Shown: positions 19,690-29,706, counted from the stretch's first letter. The stretch is DNA of 64,000 nucleotides from Clavibacter michiganensis subsp. tessellarius (GCF_021922985.1 NZ_CP040788.1:1860001-1924000); one strand, 5' to 3'. Program-made: numbers and translations. Notes: generated from the letters alone by a model not told the origin.

Positions 19690-19749
19690 GGATCCTCGCT
19701 CAGGGGAATGGGGACGTCGGGCGCGGGCGGGCTCCCGCACGACCTCAGG

Positions 19750-19755
19750 ACTCTA
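19750..19755 (-). promoter_or_regulatory. -10 box TAGAGT of the DsbA-like gene
   Basis: TAGAGT about 60 nt before the ATG at 19689. Confidence 0.4.
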
Positions 19756-19898
19756 GGCGGACAGCCTGGGAAAGCGATGACGTGGCAGCGCGAGGAGGTC
19801 GTCCGTCCGACGATACAGGCTCGGCGGCGGCGGTCCCCAGGTGGGGAATAGCCGCCGATCCGCACCATGGCGCGCTTCCCGGTCCCCTGGCCTCGTGC

Positions 19899-19904
19899 AA
19901 TACT
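19899..19904 (+). promoter_or_regulatory. Candidate -10 box AATACT of the ABC ATPase
   Basis: AATACT, 100 nt before the start. Confidence 0.35.
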
Positions 19905-20004
19905 CATCGGGTGGTCGTCGTCGCCCACAGCGATGAGCCATGAGCATCACATCCATCACCACGGATCGTCGGGCACGTACCTGCCCGTGAAGGAGAACAC
20001 CGAA

Positions 20005-21105
20005 ATGGCATCTGTAACTTTCGACAAGGCCACGCGCCTGTACCCGGGCTCCACGCGCCCCGCGGTCGACCAGATCGACCTGGAGGTCGCCGACGGCGAG
20101 TTCCTCGTCCTCGTCGGGCCCTCCGGCTGCGGCAAGTCGACCACCCTCCGCATGCTCGCGGGCCTCGAGGAGGTCAACGACGGCAACATCTTCATCGGCG
20201 ACCGCAACGTCACGGACGTCCCGCCGAAGGACCGCGACATCGCGATGGTGTTCCAGAACTACGCGCTGTACCCCCACATGACCGTCGCCGAGAACATGGG
20301 CTTCGCGCTCAAGATCGCGGGCGTCGGCAAGGACGAGCGGGCCACCCGCGTCCTCGAGGCCGCCAAGCTCCTCGACCTCGAGCCCTACCTCAGCCGCAAG
20401 CCCAAGGCGCTCTCCGGCGGCCAGCGCCAGCGCGTCGCCATGGGCCGGGCCATCGTGCGCCAGCCGCAGGTGTTCCTCATGGACGAGCCGCTGTCGAACC
20501 TCGACGCCAAGCTCCGCGTCCAGACCCGCACGCAGATCGCGTCGCTCCAGCGCCGCCTCGGCGTCACCACGGTCTACGTCACCCACGACCAGACCGAGGC
20601 GCTCACCATGGGCGACCGCATCGCGGTCCTCAAGGACGGCGTCCTGCAGCAGGTCGGCACCCCGCGCGACCTCTACGAGAAGCCCCAGAACGTCTTCGTG
20701 GCCGGCTTCATCGGCTCGCCCGCGATGAACCTCTTCACCGCGAACGTCGTCGACGGCGGCGTGCAGTTCGGCTCGGCCGTGGTGCCCGTCGAGCGCGACG
20801 TGCTCACGAACGCGACCGGCAACGCCGTCACCATCGGCGTGCGCCCCGAGGACGTCGTCGTCTCCACGACGCAGGGCCAGGGCCTCTCGGTCACGGTCGA
20901 CCTCGTCGAGGAGCTCGGCGCGGACGGCTACCTCTACGGCCACACCGACATCGAGGGCAAGCGCACCGACCTCGTCGCGCGCGTCGACGGCCGCCTGCAC
21001 CCGAACGCCGGCGACACCGTGTTCATCACGCCGCAGCCGGGCCACCTGCACGCCTTCGACGCCGAGAGCGGCCTCCGCCTCAACGCGCCGGTCGCCGCGA
21101 GCTGA
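20005..21105 (+). CDS. ugpC: Sugar ABC transporter ATPase, UgpC/MsiK type
   Basis: 366 aa. Walker [11 protein letters not shown]-loop MVFQNYALYPHMTV, signature LSGGQRQRVAMGRA, Walker B VFLMDEPLSNLDAKLR and the H-loop VTHDQTEA; residues about 240-366 form the OB-fold (TOBE/MalK) regulatory domain. Start ATG 20005 with AAGGAG 9 nt upstream. No permease or binding protein is adjacent, so, as known for Streptomyces MsiK, it may energise several sugar importers encoded elsewhere. The symbol follows common automatic naming; glycerol-3-phosphate need not be its substrate. Confidence 0.9.
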   Translation: MASVTFDKATRLYPGSTRPAVDQIDLEVADGEFLVLVGPSGCGKSTTLRMLAGLEEVNDGNIFIGDRNVTDVPPKDRDIAMVFQNYALYPHMTVAENMGFALKIAGVGKDERATRVLEAAKLLDLEPYLSRKPKALSGGQRQRVAMGRAIVRQPQVFLMDEPLSNLDAKLRVQTRTQIASLQRRLGVTTVYVTHDQTEALTMGDRIAVLKDGVLQQVGTPRDLYEKPQNVFVAGFIGSPAMNLFTANVVDGGVQFGSAVVPVERDVLTNATGNAVTIGVRPEDVVVSTTQGQGLSVTVDLVEELGADGYLYGHTDIEGKRTDLVARVDGRLHPNAGDTVFITPQPGHLHAFDAESGLRLNAPVAAS

Positions 21106-21123
21106 CCCCGCCCCACCGCACAT

Positions 21124-21175
21124 CCGCTGCCGCGGTCCCCTCGCTCCCCCGGGAGCGCCGGGGCCGCGGCAGCGG
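21124..21175 (+). terminator. Terminator of the ABC ATPase gene
   Basis: 12-bp stem (21124-21135/21064+ region, right arm 21164-21175) extended by CCCC/GGGG, followed by CGTTT. Confidence 0.7.
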
Positions 21176-21191
21176 CGTTTCCGCGGTCGGG

Positions 21192-21197
21192 TAGGGT
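21192..21197 (+). promoter_or_regulatory. -10 box TAGGGT of the DUF4032 gene
   Basis: TAGGGT, 6 nt before ATG 21204. Confidence 0.6.
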
Positions 21198-21203
21198 CGC
21201 ACC

Positions 21204-22508
21204 ATGGCCGGATCCCTCAACATCACCGCGGCGACGGTCGACCCCGCGCTCCTCGACCTGCCGTGGCAGCTGCCGCTCGACGAGTGGCCGTCCTCGGCCA
21301 TCGCGACCCTGCCGAAGGGCATCTCGCGGCACCTCGTGCGGTTCGCCAACCTGTCCGGCTACGTCATCGCCATCAAGGAGACGACGGACGAGATGGCGCG
21401 CGGCGAGTACGACATGCTGCGCACGCTGCAGCGCCTCGAGATCCCGTGCGTGGAGCCGGTCGCGGTCATCACCAACCGCACGGACGAGGACGGCGACCCG
21501 CTGAAGTCGGTGCTCGTCACCCGCCACCTCAAGTTCTCGCTGCCGTACCGGGCCCTCTTCTCCCAGCAGCTCCGGCCCGACACCGCGACGCGCCTCGTCG
21601 ACGCCCTCGCCGTGCTCCTGGTGCGGCTGCACATGATCGGCTTCTTCTGGGGCGACGTGTCGCTCTCGAACACCCTCTTCCGCCGGGACGCCGGCGCCTT
21701 CGCGGCCTACCTGGTGGACGCCGAGACGGGCAAGCTCTTCAACGGCGGCCTGTCCAACGGGCAGCGCGAGAACGACCTCGAGATCGCGCGGGTCAACATC
21801 GCGGGCGAGCTCATGGACCTCGAGGCCGGCGGCCGCATCGAGGAGGGGCTCGACCCGCTCGAGACCAGCACGCGCATCGTGGCGCAGTACCGCATGCTCT
21901 GGAAGGAGCTCACGGGACGCGAGGAGTTCCCCACGTCGGAGCGGTGGCGCATCAACGAGCGCGTCGACCGGCTCAACGACCTGGGCTTCGACATCGAGGA
22001 GCTCGCGATCCGCACGACCGCGGAGGGCTCGCAGGTGCGGATCCAGCCCAAGGTCGTCGACGCCGGGCACCACCAGCGGCGCCTGTTGCGCCTCACCGGC
22101 GTGGACGCGCAGGAGAACCAGGCCAGGCGCCTCCTCAACGACCTCGACTCGTACACCGCGGCGTCCGACAAGCAGGACCTCGACGAGGAGATGGTGGCCC
22201 ACGAGTGGCTCGCCCGCGTCTTCGAACCCGTCGTGCGCGCCATCCCCCGCGACCTCCGCGGCAAGCTGGAGCCCGCCGAGGTGTTCCACCAGCTGCTGGA
22301 GCACCGCTGGTACATGTCGCAGAAGATGAACCGGGACATCCCGCTCGCGGAGGCCGTGACCGCGTACGTGCAGGACATCCTCCGCCACCGCCGCGACGAG
22401 GCGACGGTCATCGACCCGCCCACGGAGTCGATCGGCGTGATCGAGGACGAGTCCGAGGTGCCCATCACCGAGGCCGAGGCCGCCGAGGACTGGCGCGCGA
22501 AGGTGTGA
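21204..22508 (+). CDS. DUF4032 protein (kinase-like fold)
   Basis: 434 aa, conserved in actinobacteria, function unknown. The N-terminal half looks like a lipopolysaccharide-kinase-type fold: WGDVSLSNTLFRR corresponds to the catalytic loop and AYLVDAETGKLF to the metal-binding DxE. The C-terminal half is the DUF4032-specific region. Whether it is active is unknown. Converges on rlmB with a long shared hairpin. Confidence 0.85.
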   Translation: MAGSLNITAATVDPALLDLPWQLPLDEWPSSAIATLPKGISRHLVRFANLSGYVIAIKETTDEMARGEYDMLRTLQRLEIPCVEPVAVITNRTDEDGDPLKSVLVTRHLKFSLPYRALFSQQLRPDTATRLVDALAVLLVRLHMIGFFWGDVSLSNTLFRRDAGAFAAYLVDAETGKLFNGGLSNGQRENDLEIARVNIAGELMDLEAGGRIEEGLDPLETSTRIVAQYRMLWKELTGREEFPTSERWRINERVDRLNDLGFDIEELAIRTTAEGSQVRIQPKVVDAGHHQRRLLRLTGVDAQENQARRLLNDLDSYTAASDKQDLDEEMVAHEWLARVFEPVVRAIPRDLRGKLEPAEVFHQLLEHRWYMSQKMNRDIPLAEAVTAYVQDILRHRRDEATVIDPPTESIGVIEDESEVPITEAEAAEDWRAKV

Positions 22509-22533
22509 CGCCCCGCGGCGCAGGCCGCGGGAC

Positions 22534-22571
22534 GACGACGAGCCGGGACCCCAGGGTCCCGGCTCGTCGTC
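22534..22571. terminator. Bidirectional terminator between DUF4032 gene and rlmB
   Basis: Perfect 17-bp stem, 22534-22550 with 22555-22571, tetraloop CCAG. Confidence 0.8.
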
Positions 22572-22580
22572 GCGGTGGGG

Positions 22581-23639
22581 CTACTTCCGGCCGGCCGCCG
22601 CGCGCAGCTTGCCGATCTCGTAGAGCGTGACGCTCGCCGCGATGCCCGCGTTGAGCGACTCCGTGGAGGCGCCGATGGGGATGGAGACGACGGTGTCGCA
22701 GGTCTCGGTGACGAGGCGCGACAGGCCCTTGCCCTCGGATCCGACGACGACCACGATCGGCCGGTCAGCGAGCGTGAACTCGTGCAGCGACATGTCGCCG
22801 CCGCCGTCGAGGCCGACCACGAAGACGCCGCGCTGCTTGAGCGCCTTCAGCGTCTGCGTGAGGTTCGACGCCATGGCGACGGGCGTGCGCGCCGCAGCTC
22901 CGGCCGAGGTCTTCCAGGCGCTGGCGGTGAGGCCGACCGAGCGGCGCTGCGGCACGATCACGCCGTGGCCGCCGAACGCGGCGACCGAGCGGATGATGGC
23001 GCCGAGGTTCCGCGGGTCGGTGATGCCGTCGAGCGCGACCATGAGCGGCAGCTGGCCGCGCGAGATCGTCTTGTCGAGCAGCTCGATCGCGTCCGCGTAC
23101 TCGTACGGCGGCACCTTGAGCGCGAGGCCCTGGTGCACGGCGTCGTGGCCGGCGATGCGGTCGAGCTCGGGGCGCATGACCTCGAGCACGGGGATCCCGC
23201 GCCCGGTGGCGAGCGACAGCACCTCCTTGACCCGGTCGTCGTACTCGATGCGCGAGGCGATGTAGAGCGCGGTCGCCGGGATCTTGGCGCGGAGCGCCTC
23301 GACGACCGAGTTGCGGCCGGTGACGACCTCGGACTCGTCCTGCTGCTTCGCGCGGCGGGCGCGCGGGGCGTCCGCGCCGGCGGGCCGGTCCGTCGCGCGG
23401 GCGCGCGGCGGGGCCTGGCGCTCGGAGCGCTCGTCGCGGCCGCGGTTGGCGCCCGCGGACGCCGCCTCGTAGCGGTCCTTCGCGAGCTTCCGCTTGCCGG
23501 CGGGGTGGTAAGGCCGGTCCTCGGCCTTGGGCGTGGGCTTCTTGCCCTCGAGGGCCTGCCTGCCCTGTCCCCCCGACCCCTTGAGCGGGCCCTTCTTGGT
23601 CTTGCGTACCGCGCCTGATCGGCTGGGCTTATTCGCCAT
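22581..23639 (-). CDS. rlmB: 23S rRNA (guanosine-2'-O-)-methyltransferase RlmB
   Basis: SPOUT-class rRNA methyltransferase, 352 aa. A basic, disordered N-terminus of about 105 residues is typical of the actinobacterial form; then the substrate-binding domain ([14 protein letters not shown]) and the knotted SAM domain with [28 protein letters not shown] and [18 protein letters not shown]. Methylates G2251 in E. coli; the equivalent is expected here. Its start overlaps the end of cysS by 11 nt, so it is translationally coupled. Confidence 0.93.
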   Translation of the reverse strand: MANKPSRSGAVRKTKKGPLKGSGGQGRQALEGKKPTPKAEDRPYHPAGKRKLAKDRYEAASAGANRGRDERSERQAPPRARATDRPAGADAPRARRAKQQDESEVVTGRNSVVEALRAKIPATALYIASRIEYDDRVKEVLSLATGRGIPVLEVMRPELDRIAGHDAVHQGLALKVPPYEYADAIELLDKTISRGQLPLMVALDGITDPRNLGAIIRSVAAFGGHGVIVPQRRSVGLTASAWKTSAGAAARTPVAMASNLTQTLKALKQRGVFVVGLDGGGDMSLHEFTLADRPIVVVVGSEGKGLSRLVTETCDTVVSIPIGASTESLNAGIAASVTLYEIGKLRAAAGRK

Positions 23640-25080
23640 CGATGCTCCAATGCGACCCGCCGGGCGAGTCCTCTATCGTGATGCCGGCCTCGGCCAGCTC
23701 CTGTCTGATGCGGTCGGCGAGGGCGAAGTCCCTGGCCTCCCGCGCGGTCTGTCGCTCGGCGATCCGGTGCTCGACCAGCGCCTGAAGCGCACGGCGCGCG
23801 GGCTGGTCGGACGCGGTGCGCCACTCGTCGGCGAGGGGGTCGATGCCGAGCACCGCCACCATCGCGGAGACGTCGGCGCGCTGGGAGGCGGCCTCCTGGA
23901 GGTCGCCGGCGTCGAGGGCGGCGTTGCCCGCGCGGACGGCGTCGTGCAGCACGGCGAGCGCCTGCGGGACGCTGAGGTCGTCGTCCATCGCCTCGGCGAA
24001 GGCGGCGGGCACGACGGCGGACGCGCCATCCTCCGCGGCGGCGGCCTGGAAGCGCGTGCCCGCGAGGCGGCGGGCGCTGCGATCGAGGAAGGTCTCGATG
24101 CGGTCGAGGGCGGCCTCGGCCTCGGCGAGCGCCCCGTCGTGGAACTCGAGGGTCGACCGGTAGTGCGCGGATCCGAGGAAGTAGCGCACGACGACCGGAC
24201 GGGCCGCGGCCAGCAGGTCGGCCGCGAACAGCGAGTTGCCGAGCGACTTGCTCATCTTCTGGCCGGCGACGGCGACGAGCCCGTTGTGCAGCCAGTACCG
24301 GGCGAACGGGTCCCCCGCGGCGCGCGACTGCGCCAGCTCGTTCTCGTGGTGCGGGAAGCGGAGGTCGAGGCCGCCGCCGTGGATGTCGAACTCGGCGCCG
24401 AGGTAGCGCGTGGACATGGCGGAGCACTCGATGTGCCAGCCGGGCCGGCCGGCGCCCCACGGGGAGGGCCACGACGCGCTCGCCGGCTCGCCCTGCTTGG
24501 CGCCCTTCCAGAGCGCGAAGTCGCGGACGTCGCGCTTGGCGCGCGGGTCCGCGTCGGTCGCGGCCTCCATGTCGTCCGCGCGCTGGCGGGTGAGGGCGCC
24601 GTACTCGGGCCAGGAGGCGGTGTCGAAGTACACGTCGCCGGATCCGTCGTCGGCCGGGTAGGCGTGGCCGCGCTCGACCAGGCGCGCGATGAGCGCCTGC
24701 ATCTCGCCGATGCTCGCCGTGGCGCGCGGCTCGTAGCTGGGCGGGAGGATGCCGAGGGCCCCGTAGGCGCGCGAGAACTCGAGCTCGACGCGGTAGGCGA
24801 GCGCCCACCACTCCTCCGTGCCCCCGGCCTCCTGGCCGCGGCGGGCGTTGTCGATGACCTTGTCGTCGATGTCGGTGACGTTGCGCACGAGCGTGACGTC
24901 GAGGCCGCGGTACGTGAGCCAGCGGCGCAGCTGGTCGTAGGCGAGAGCGGAGCGCAGGTGGCCGATGTGGGGCGCGGACTGGACCGTCGGGCCGCACACG
25001 TAGATGCCGACCCTGCCGTCGACGAGGGGGACGAAGTCCCGGAGGGACTGCGTCTGGGAGTCGTGGAGGCGCAGGGTCAC
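23629..25080 (-). CDS. cysS: Cysteinyl-tRNA synthetase
   Basis: Class I synthetase, 483 aa, normal length. Zinc ligand Cys in [13 protein letters not shown] as [15 protein letters not shown] as [10 protein letters not shown], and [12 protein letters not shown] start at 25078-25080, 6 nt after TAGGAT (leaderless). First gene of a cysS-rlmB unit, a pairing common in actinobacteria. Confidence 0.96.
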   Translation of the reverse strand: MTLRLHDSQTQSLRDFVPLVDGRVGIYVCGPTVQSAPHIGHLRSALAYDQLRRWLTYRGLDVTLVRNVTDIDDKVIDNARRGQEAGGTEEWWALAYRVELEFSRAYGALGILPPSYEPRATASIGEMQALIARLVERGHAYPADDGSGDVYFDTASWPEYGALTRQRADDMEAATDADPRAKRDVRDFALWKGAKQGEPASASWPSPWGAGRPGWHIECSAMSTRYLGAEFDIHGGGLDLRFPHHENELAQSRAAGDPFARYWLHNGLVAVAGQKMSKSLGNSLFAADLLAAARPVVVRYFLGSAHYRSTLEFHDGALAEAEAALDRIETFLDRSARRLAGTRFQAAAAEDGASAVVPAAFAEAMDDDLSVPQALAVLHDAVRAGNAALDAGDLQEAASQRADVSAMVAVLGIDPLADEWRTASDQPARRALQALVEHRIAERQTAREARDFALADRIRQELAEAGITIEDSPGGSHWSIDGE

Positions 25081-25086
25081 ACACAG

Positions 25087-25092
25087 ATCCTA
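25087..25092 (-). promoter_or_regulatory. -10 box TAGGAT of cysS
   Basis: TAGGAT, 6 nt before the GTG. Confidence 0.6.
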
Positions 25093-25163
25093 GTCAGCGC
25101 ACCTCCGCGCCCCCGCCGGGCGACGGCCGGTGCGACGGGCGCGGCCGCCGCGGAGGAGCCGGG

Positions 25164-26396
25164 TCAGACGCGCTCGACGAGCGCCGTCGCGACCGCGGCG
25201 ACGCCGTCGCCGCGACCCGTGAAGCCGAGGCCGTCCGTGGTGGTGCCCGCGAGCGAGACGGGCGCGCCGACGGCCGCCGCGAGGATCCGCTCGGCCTCGG
25301 CCCGCCGCGGCGACAGCTTGGGGCGGACGGCCATGACCTGCACGGCCACGTTGACGATGCGGTACCCGGCGCCGCGCACGAGCTCCGCGGTGCGCCGGAG
25401 GAACACCTCGCCGTGCGCGCCGTCGAGCTCCGGGTCGTCGGTGCCGAAGATCCCGCCGATGTCGCCGAGCCCCGCCGCGGAGAGGAGCGCGTCGCACATC
25501 GCGTGGCTCACGGCGTCGCCGTCGCTGTGCCCGGCGAGTCCGGCCTCGCCCGGCCAGTGCAGGCCGGCCAGCCAGAGCGGCTGGGACGCGTCGACCGCGT
25601 GCACGTCGGTGCCGATGCCGGAGCGGAGGCGCGAGGCGGCGGAACCGCCCCCCGCTGCGCGCGCGACGAGCTCCTCCGCGCGGCGCAGGTCCCACGCCGT
25701 GGTGACCTTGAACGCGAGCGCGTCGCCCGGGATCACCCGGACCGCGCCGCCCGCGGCCTGGAAGAGCGCCGCGTCGTCGGTGTGCTCGGCGTCGGCCGAC
25801 GCGTACGCGGCGGCGAGGGCGGCGCGCGGGAAGCCCTGCGGGGTCTGGACGCCCACGAGGTCGCTGCGGTCGACGGTGCCGAGGCACTCCCCCGCGCCGC
25901 CGACGCGCTTCACGGTGTCGGTGACCGGGAGGCCGGGGACGACGCCGGCGTCGTCGTCGCGGACCGCCCGCGCCACCGCGGCGAAGAGGGAGGTGGGCGT
26001 GAGCGCGCGGGCCGCGTCGTGGACGAGGACGGTGTCGACGGACGCGGCGAGCGCGTCGAGGCCGGCGCGCACCGATCCCTGCCGGGTCGCCCCGCCCACC
26101 ACGACGTCGAGGGATGCCCGGGCCGTGCCCGCGACGGCGTCGACGACGGCGGCCGTCTCCTCGAGGTGCGACGCGGGCGCGACGACGACGACGCGCGCCT
26201 CCTCCTCGAGGCCGAGGATCGCGGACAGGGAGCGCGCGAGCAGCGTCGCGCCGCCGACCTCGACGAGGGCCTTCGGGATCCCCGCGCCGAGGCGGGTGCC
26301 GCTGCCCGCCGCCACGACCACCACGCCGAGGCGGGGTCCGTGCGGCTCCCCGTCGACGGTCGCGCGGTCGGAGGGGGCGACGGGGTCGTGGCTCAT
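25164..26396 (-). CDS. ispDF: Bifunctional IspD-IspF (MEP pathway)
   Basis: 410-aa fusion of two enzymes of isoprenoid biosynthesis. Residues about 23-245 are IspD (CDP-ME synthesis), with [18 protein letters not shown] and [10 protein letters not shown]. Residues about 255-410 are IspF (cyclisation to MEcPP), with [10 protein letters not shown], the metal His in [15 protein letters not shown], and the closing [16 protein letters not shown]. No IspE is nearby. ATG 26396 lies 6 nt after TAGCCT. Fusion of the non-consecutive steps 3 and 5 is known in some other bacteria. Confidence 0.95.
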   Translation of the reverse strand: MSHDPVAPSDRATVDGEPHGPRLGVVVVAAGSGTRLGAGIPKALVEVGGATLLARSLSAILGLEEEARVVVVAPASHLEETAAVVDAVAGTARASLDVVVGGATRQGSVRAGLDALAASVDTVLVHDAARALTPTSLFAAVARAVRDDDAGVVPGLPVTDTVKRVGGAGECLGTVDRSDLVGVQTPQGFPRAALAAAYASADAEHTDDAALFQAAGGAVRVIPGDALAFKVTTAWDLRRAEELVARAAGGGSAASRLRSGIGTDVHAVDASQPLWLAGLHWPGEAGLAGHSDGDAVSHAMCDALLSAAGLGDIGGIFGTDDPELDGAHGEVFLRRTAELVRGAGYRIVNVAVQVMAVRPKLSPRRAEAERILAAAVGAPVSLAGTTTDGLGFTGRGDGVAAVATALVERV

Positions 26397-26402
26397 GCGG
26401 TC

Positions 26403-26408
26403 AGGCTA
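26403..26408 (-). promoter_or_regulatory. -10 box TAGCCT of ispDF
   Basis: TAGCCT, 6 nt before ATG 26396. Confidence 0.6.
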
Positions 26409-26482
26409 CCGGCGGGCCGCCGCACGACGACCGCGGCGGGGGTCCGCCGAGCGCGCCGACCGTCGACCCACGACCGGGCCGG

Positions 26483-26965
26483 TCAGGACGCGAGGACCTC
26501 GTCGAGCAGCGTGGACGCGTGCTCCTCGTCGGTCTTCTCGGCGAGGGCCAGCTCGCCGACGAGGATGCCGCGCGCCTTCTGCAGCATGCTCTTCTCGCCC
26601 GCGGACAGGCCGCGGTCCTGGTTGCGGCGCCACAGGTCGCGCACGACCTCCGCCACCTTGAGCACGTCGCCCGACGCGAGCTTCTCGAGGTTCGCCTTGT
26701 AGCGCCTCGACCAGTTGGTGGGCTCCTCGGTGAACTCCGCCCGCAGCACCGCGAACACGCTCTCCACGCCCTCGCGCCCGATGACGTCGCGCACGCCGAC
26801 CATGTCGACGTTCTCGGCGGGGACCTCGATCTGCAGGCCGCCCTGGTTGACGTCGAGCTTGAGGTACAGCTTCTCCTCGCCGCGGATGACGCGCTTCTTG
26901 ACCTCGATGATGGTCGCCGCCCCGTGGTGCGGGTACACGACGGTCTCGCCGACCTCGAAGATCAT
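26483..26965 (-). CDS. carD: CarD-family RNA polymerase-binding regulator
   Basis: 160 aa. N-terminal Tudor-like polymerase-beta interaction domain ([19 protein letters not shown]) and C-terminal helical DNA-binding domain with the conserved Trp that wedges the promoter ([15 protein letters not shown]). In mycobacteria CarD stabilises open complexes at rRNA and other promoters. The ispDF gene follows 87 nt downstream with its own -10 box, the same neighbourhood as in mycobacteria. Confidence 0.96.
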   Translation of the reverse strand: MIFEVGETVVYPHHGAATIIEVKKRVIRGEEKLYLKLDVNQGGLQIEVPAENVDMVGVRDVIGREGVESVFAVLRAEFTEEPTNWSRRYKANLEKLASGDVLKVAEVVRDLWRRNQDRGLSAGEKSMLQKARGILVGELALAEKTDEEHASTLLDEVLAS

Positions 26966-27130
26966 GGGTTCCCCGTTCTGTGGACTGCCGATCAGGATAC
27001 CAGCCGGGTCGGCCGCGCCCGCGGGCCGCCGGCCGGCAGCGCATCCCGTAGGCTGGGCGGGTCAGCTGATACACGCGCGGACGCCCCCGGACGCCCCGGC
27101 GCCGGCCCCGTGCGACAACCGGAGGGTCCC

Positions 27131-27697
27131 GTGAGAGCGCGTACCGCATCGTCCATCGTCCTCGCGGCCCTGATCGCGGTCGGCACGTCGTCCTGCACCT
27201 TCATCACGCCCCAGGCCACGCAGATCTCCTACTTCCCGAGCGACGGCTTCGACGCCACGGTCGGCGACATCGAGGTGCGGAACGCGATCCTCCTCACCGA
27301 GGGCGGCAGCGCCACGGGCGCGAGCCTCGTCGTCACGCTGGTGAACAACTCGGGCGACAGCCAGCGCGTGTCGTTCCAGCACGAGGTGTCCGAGGGCAGC
27401 GCCGACCGCGAGACCCGCACGGTCACGGCGGCGCCCGGGCTCACGAAGTTCGGCGCGGAGGACTCGCAGCGCATCACGTTCGACACGGTCGAGCCCACGC
27501 CCGGGTCGCTCACCAAGATCTACATCCAGTACGGCGACGCCGAGGGCGTCGAGATGGACGTGCCCGTGCTCAACGGCGACCAGGAGACCTACACGAACCT
27601 GGTGCCCGGCGAGAACGGCTCCACGCCCGACACGACCGTCACCACGACCCCCGTCTCCCCCGAGGGCGACGAGGGCCTCGGCGACTCCACGAACTAG
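27131..27697 (+). CDS. Secreted lipoprotein, function unknown
   Basis: 188 aa. GTG start at 27131 with GGAGGG 4 nt upstream; hydrophobic signal LAALIAVGTSSC whose Cys (about residue 22) is the probable lipidation site. The mature part is a beta-rich domain with VVTLVNNSGDSQRVSF, a possible Ig-like fold, and ends in a Thr/Pro/Glu-rich tail. No family recognised; comparable lipoproteins lie between carD and regX3 in other Microbacteriaceae, from memory. Confidence 0.8.
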   Translation: MRARTASSIVLAALIAVGTSSCTFITPQATQISYFPSDGFDATVGDIEVRNAILLTEGGSATGASLVVTLVNNSGDSQRVSFQHEVSEGSADRETRTVTAAPGLTKFGAEDSQRITFDTVEPTPGSLTKIYIQYGDAEGVEMDVPVLNGDQETYTNLVPGENGSTPDTTVTTTPVSPEGDEGLGDSTN

Positions 27698-27725
27698 GCG
27701 CCGGGCCGCACCTGCGGCAGGGCGC

Positions 27726-27769
27726 ACGACGGGAGGCCCCGTCCCGCGAGGGACGGGGCCTCCCGTCGT
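27726..27769. terminator. Bidirectional terminator, lipoprotein gene / regX3
   Basis: Perfect 20-bp stem, 27726-27745 with 27750-27769, tetraloop GCGA; longest stem in the window. Confidence 0.85.
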
Positions 27770-27793
27770 CTGCGGCGTCCCCGCCGCGGCGGC

Positions 27794-28474
27794 CTACGCC
27801 TCGAAGCGGTAGCCGAGGCCACGCACGGTGACGAGCAGCACGGGGTCGGACGGCTCGCGCTCGATCTTGGAGCGGATCCGCTTGATGTGCACGTCGAGCG
27901 TCTTGGTGTCGCCGAAGTAGTCGGACCCCCACACCCGGTCGATGAGCTGGCCGCGCGTGAGCACCCGGCCGGCGTTGCGGAGCAGCAGCTCGAGGAGCTC
28001 GAACTCCTTCAGCGGCATGGCGATCTCGCGGCCGTCGACCTCGACCGTGTGGCGCTCCACGTCCATGCGCACGAGCCCGACCTCGAGGACGTTGAGCGGC
28101 TCGTCGTCCACCTCCACGCGGCGGCGGAGCACGGCGCGGATCCGCGCGAGCAGCTCCCGCGTGGAGTACGGCTTGGTGACGTAGTCGTCCGCGCCGAGCT
28201 CGAGGCCCACGACGATGTCCACCTCGGAGTCCTTCGCGGTGAGCATGATGATCGGCACCGCCGAGCGCGTGCGGATCTCGCGGCAGACCTCGGTGCCCGG
28301 GAGTCCCGGGAGCATGAGGTCGAGCAGGATCAGGTCGGCGCCGTCCTTGTCGAACGCCGCCACGGCCGCGGGGCCGTCCTCGACGACGTCGACCTCGTAG
28401 CCCTCGCGCTGGAGCAGGAAGGCGAGCGGCTCGCTGAGCGACGCCTCGTCCTCGACGAGCATGATGCGTGTCAC
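27794..28474 (-). CDS. regX3: Response regulator RegX3 (phosphate)
   Basis: 226 aa OmpR-family regulator. Receiver acidic residues E8-D9, phosphoacceptor Asp in LILLDLMLPGLPG, Lys in DDYVTKPYS; winged helix ends TVRGLGYRFEA. GTG start 28472-28474 overlaps the senX3 stop by 4 nt (GTGA), so it is translationally coupled. RegX3/PhoP-type regulators bind PHO boxes of GTTCACC repeats, which are present at ppk and pstS in this window. Confidence 0.93.
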   Translation of the reverse strand: MTRIMLVEDEASLSEPLAFLLQREGYEVDVVEDGPAAVAAFDKDGADLILLDLMLPGLPGTEVCREIRTRSAVPIIMLTAKDSEVDIVVGLELGADDYVTKPYSTRELLARIRAVLRRRVEVDDEPLNVLEVGLVRMDVERHTVEVDGREIAMPLKEFELLELLLRNAGRVLTRGQLIDRVWGSDYFGDTKTLDVHIKRIRSKIEREPSDPVLLVTVRGLGYRFEA

Positions 28475-29634
28475 GTGGGTTCTCCGATGTCCGTACCGGC
28501 GAGCGCCGGGGTCTGCGATGCCTCGGGGAGGCGGATGGTGAAGGTCGAGCCGCGGCCGGGACGGGACCAGACCCGCACGTCGCCGCCATGATTCTGCACG
28601 ACGTGCTTGACGATGCTGAGCCCGAGCCCCGTGCCCCCGGTGTCGCGGGCGCGGGCCTGGTCGACGCGGAAGAAGCGCTCGAAGATCCGGCCCTGCTCGT
28701 CCTCCGGGATGCCGATGCCCTGGTCGGTGACCACGACCTCGACGGCGCCGTCCTCGTGCATCACGCCGATGCCGACGCGGGATCCGTCCGGCGAGTAGTT
28801 GACGGCGTTGCTCAGGAGGTTCGCGACCGCCACCACGAGGAGGGCCTCGTCGCCGTAGACGGTGGTGCGCGAGCGCTTGCCGCGGGCGAGCTCGATGCCG
28901 CGGAGCTCCGCGCCGAGCCGCACCTGGTCGAGCGCCACGCTGATCACGTGGTCGACGTCGACGGGCTCCGCCTTCTCCAGCGCGTTGGCCGCCTCGAGCC
29001 GCGACAGCTCGATGATCTCCTGCGTGATCCGCGCGAGCCGGGCCGACTCCGTGGTGAGCCGGGCCGCGAAGCGCCGCACCTGCACCGCGTCGTCGGCGCA
29101 CGAGTCGAGCGCCTCCGCGAGCAGCCCGACCGCGCCGATGGGCGTCTTCAGCTCGTGGCTGATGTTCGCCACGAAGTCGCGGCGCACCTGGTCGAGGCGG
29201 TGGGACTCGGTGCGGTCCTGCGCGAGGAGCAGCACGTAGCGGGTGCCGAGGCGGGCGACCCGCACGTGCATCTGGAACTCGGCCGCGCCGAACGGGCCGC
29301 GCGCGAGCGACACCTCCTCGGCCATCGGCTCGCCGGATCGCCGGACGCGGTCGACCATGGCGACGAGCTCCGGGTGCACGAGCGCCTGGTGGAAGACGAG
29401 GCCGGAGGAGATCGCGCCGGGCGACGCCTTCATCACGTTGTTGGACGGGTCGAGCACGATGCCGGCGGACTCCAGCGCCTCGAGCACCTGGTCGACGCCG
29501 TCCGGGACGACCGGGTTGGTGATCTCGACGGCACGGTCGCCGCGGTCCGCCGCGTGGTGCAGCAGCCACACGAATCCCGCGCCGACCGCCAGTCCGATGA
29601 GGAGGCAGACGAGCACCAACGCACCGGTGTCCAT
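28471..29634 (-). CDS. senX3: Sensor kinase SenX3 (phosphate)
   Basis: 387 aa. Short N-terminal membrane helix at 6-25, a cytosolic PAS-like region (about 45-140), phosphoacceptor H160 in ANISHELKTPIGAVG, N box VANLLSNAVNYSPDG, G boxes DQGIGIPEDEQ and GGTGLGLSI. One short helix and no large outer domain fits signalling through the Pst-PhoU complex. ATG 29634 is 6 nt after TAGTGT. Divergent from phoU, as in mycobacteria and Streptomyces. Confidence 0.94.
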   Translation of the reverse strand: MDTGALVLVCLLIGLAVGAGFVWLLHHAADRGDRAVEITNPVVPDGVDQVLEALESAGIVLDPSNNVMKASPGAISSGLVFHQALVHPELVAMVDRVRRSGEPMAEEVSLARGPFGAAEFQMHVRVARLGTRYVLLLAQDRTESHRLDQVRRDFVANISHELKTPIGAVGLLAEALDSCADDAVQVRRFAARLTTESARLARITQEIIELSRLEAANALEKAEPVDVDHVISVALDQVRLGAELRGIELARGKRSRTTVYGDEALLVVAVANLLSNAVNYSPDGSRVGIGVMHEDGAVEVVVTDQGIGIPEDEQGRIFERFFRVDQARARDTGGTGLGLSIVKHVVQNHGGDVRVWSRPGRGSTFTIRLPEASQTPALAGTDIGEPT

Positions 29635-29640
29635 GCGCCC

Positions 29641-29646
29641 ACACTA
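29641..29646 (-). promoter_or_regulatory. -10 box TAGTGT of senX3-regX3
   Basis: TAGTGT, 6 nt before ATG 29634. Confidence 0.6.
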
Positions 29647-29706
29647 GGAGACGGCGTCGGGCGGTCCCGGCCCTCCGCCCGTCGCATCGGGGCCGCAAGT
29701 CCGCGA

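Larger units (their letters stand above)
19690..20004. other. Divergent promoter region
   Basis: No gene found. Holds a -10 candidate for each neighbour (19750-19755 leftward, 19899-19904 rightward) and a leader of about 95 nt before the ABC ATPase. That leader contains an in-frame ATG (19933) followed by a His-rich stretch, judged not to be the start. Confidence 0.5.

Noticed and set aside
19933..20004. Upstream ATG giving the ABC ATPase a His-rich N-terminal extension
   Set aside because: The AAGGAG site fits ATG 20005 and the ATPase domain begins right there; the extension has no ribosome binding site.
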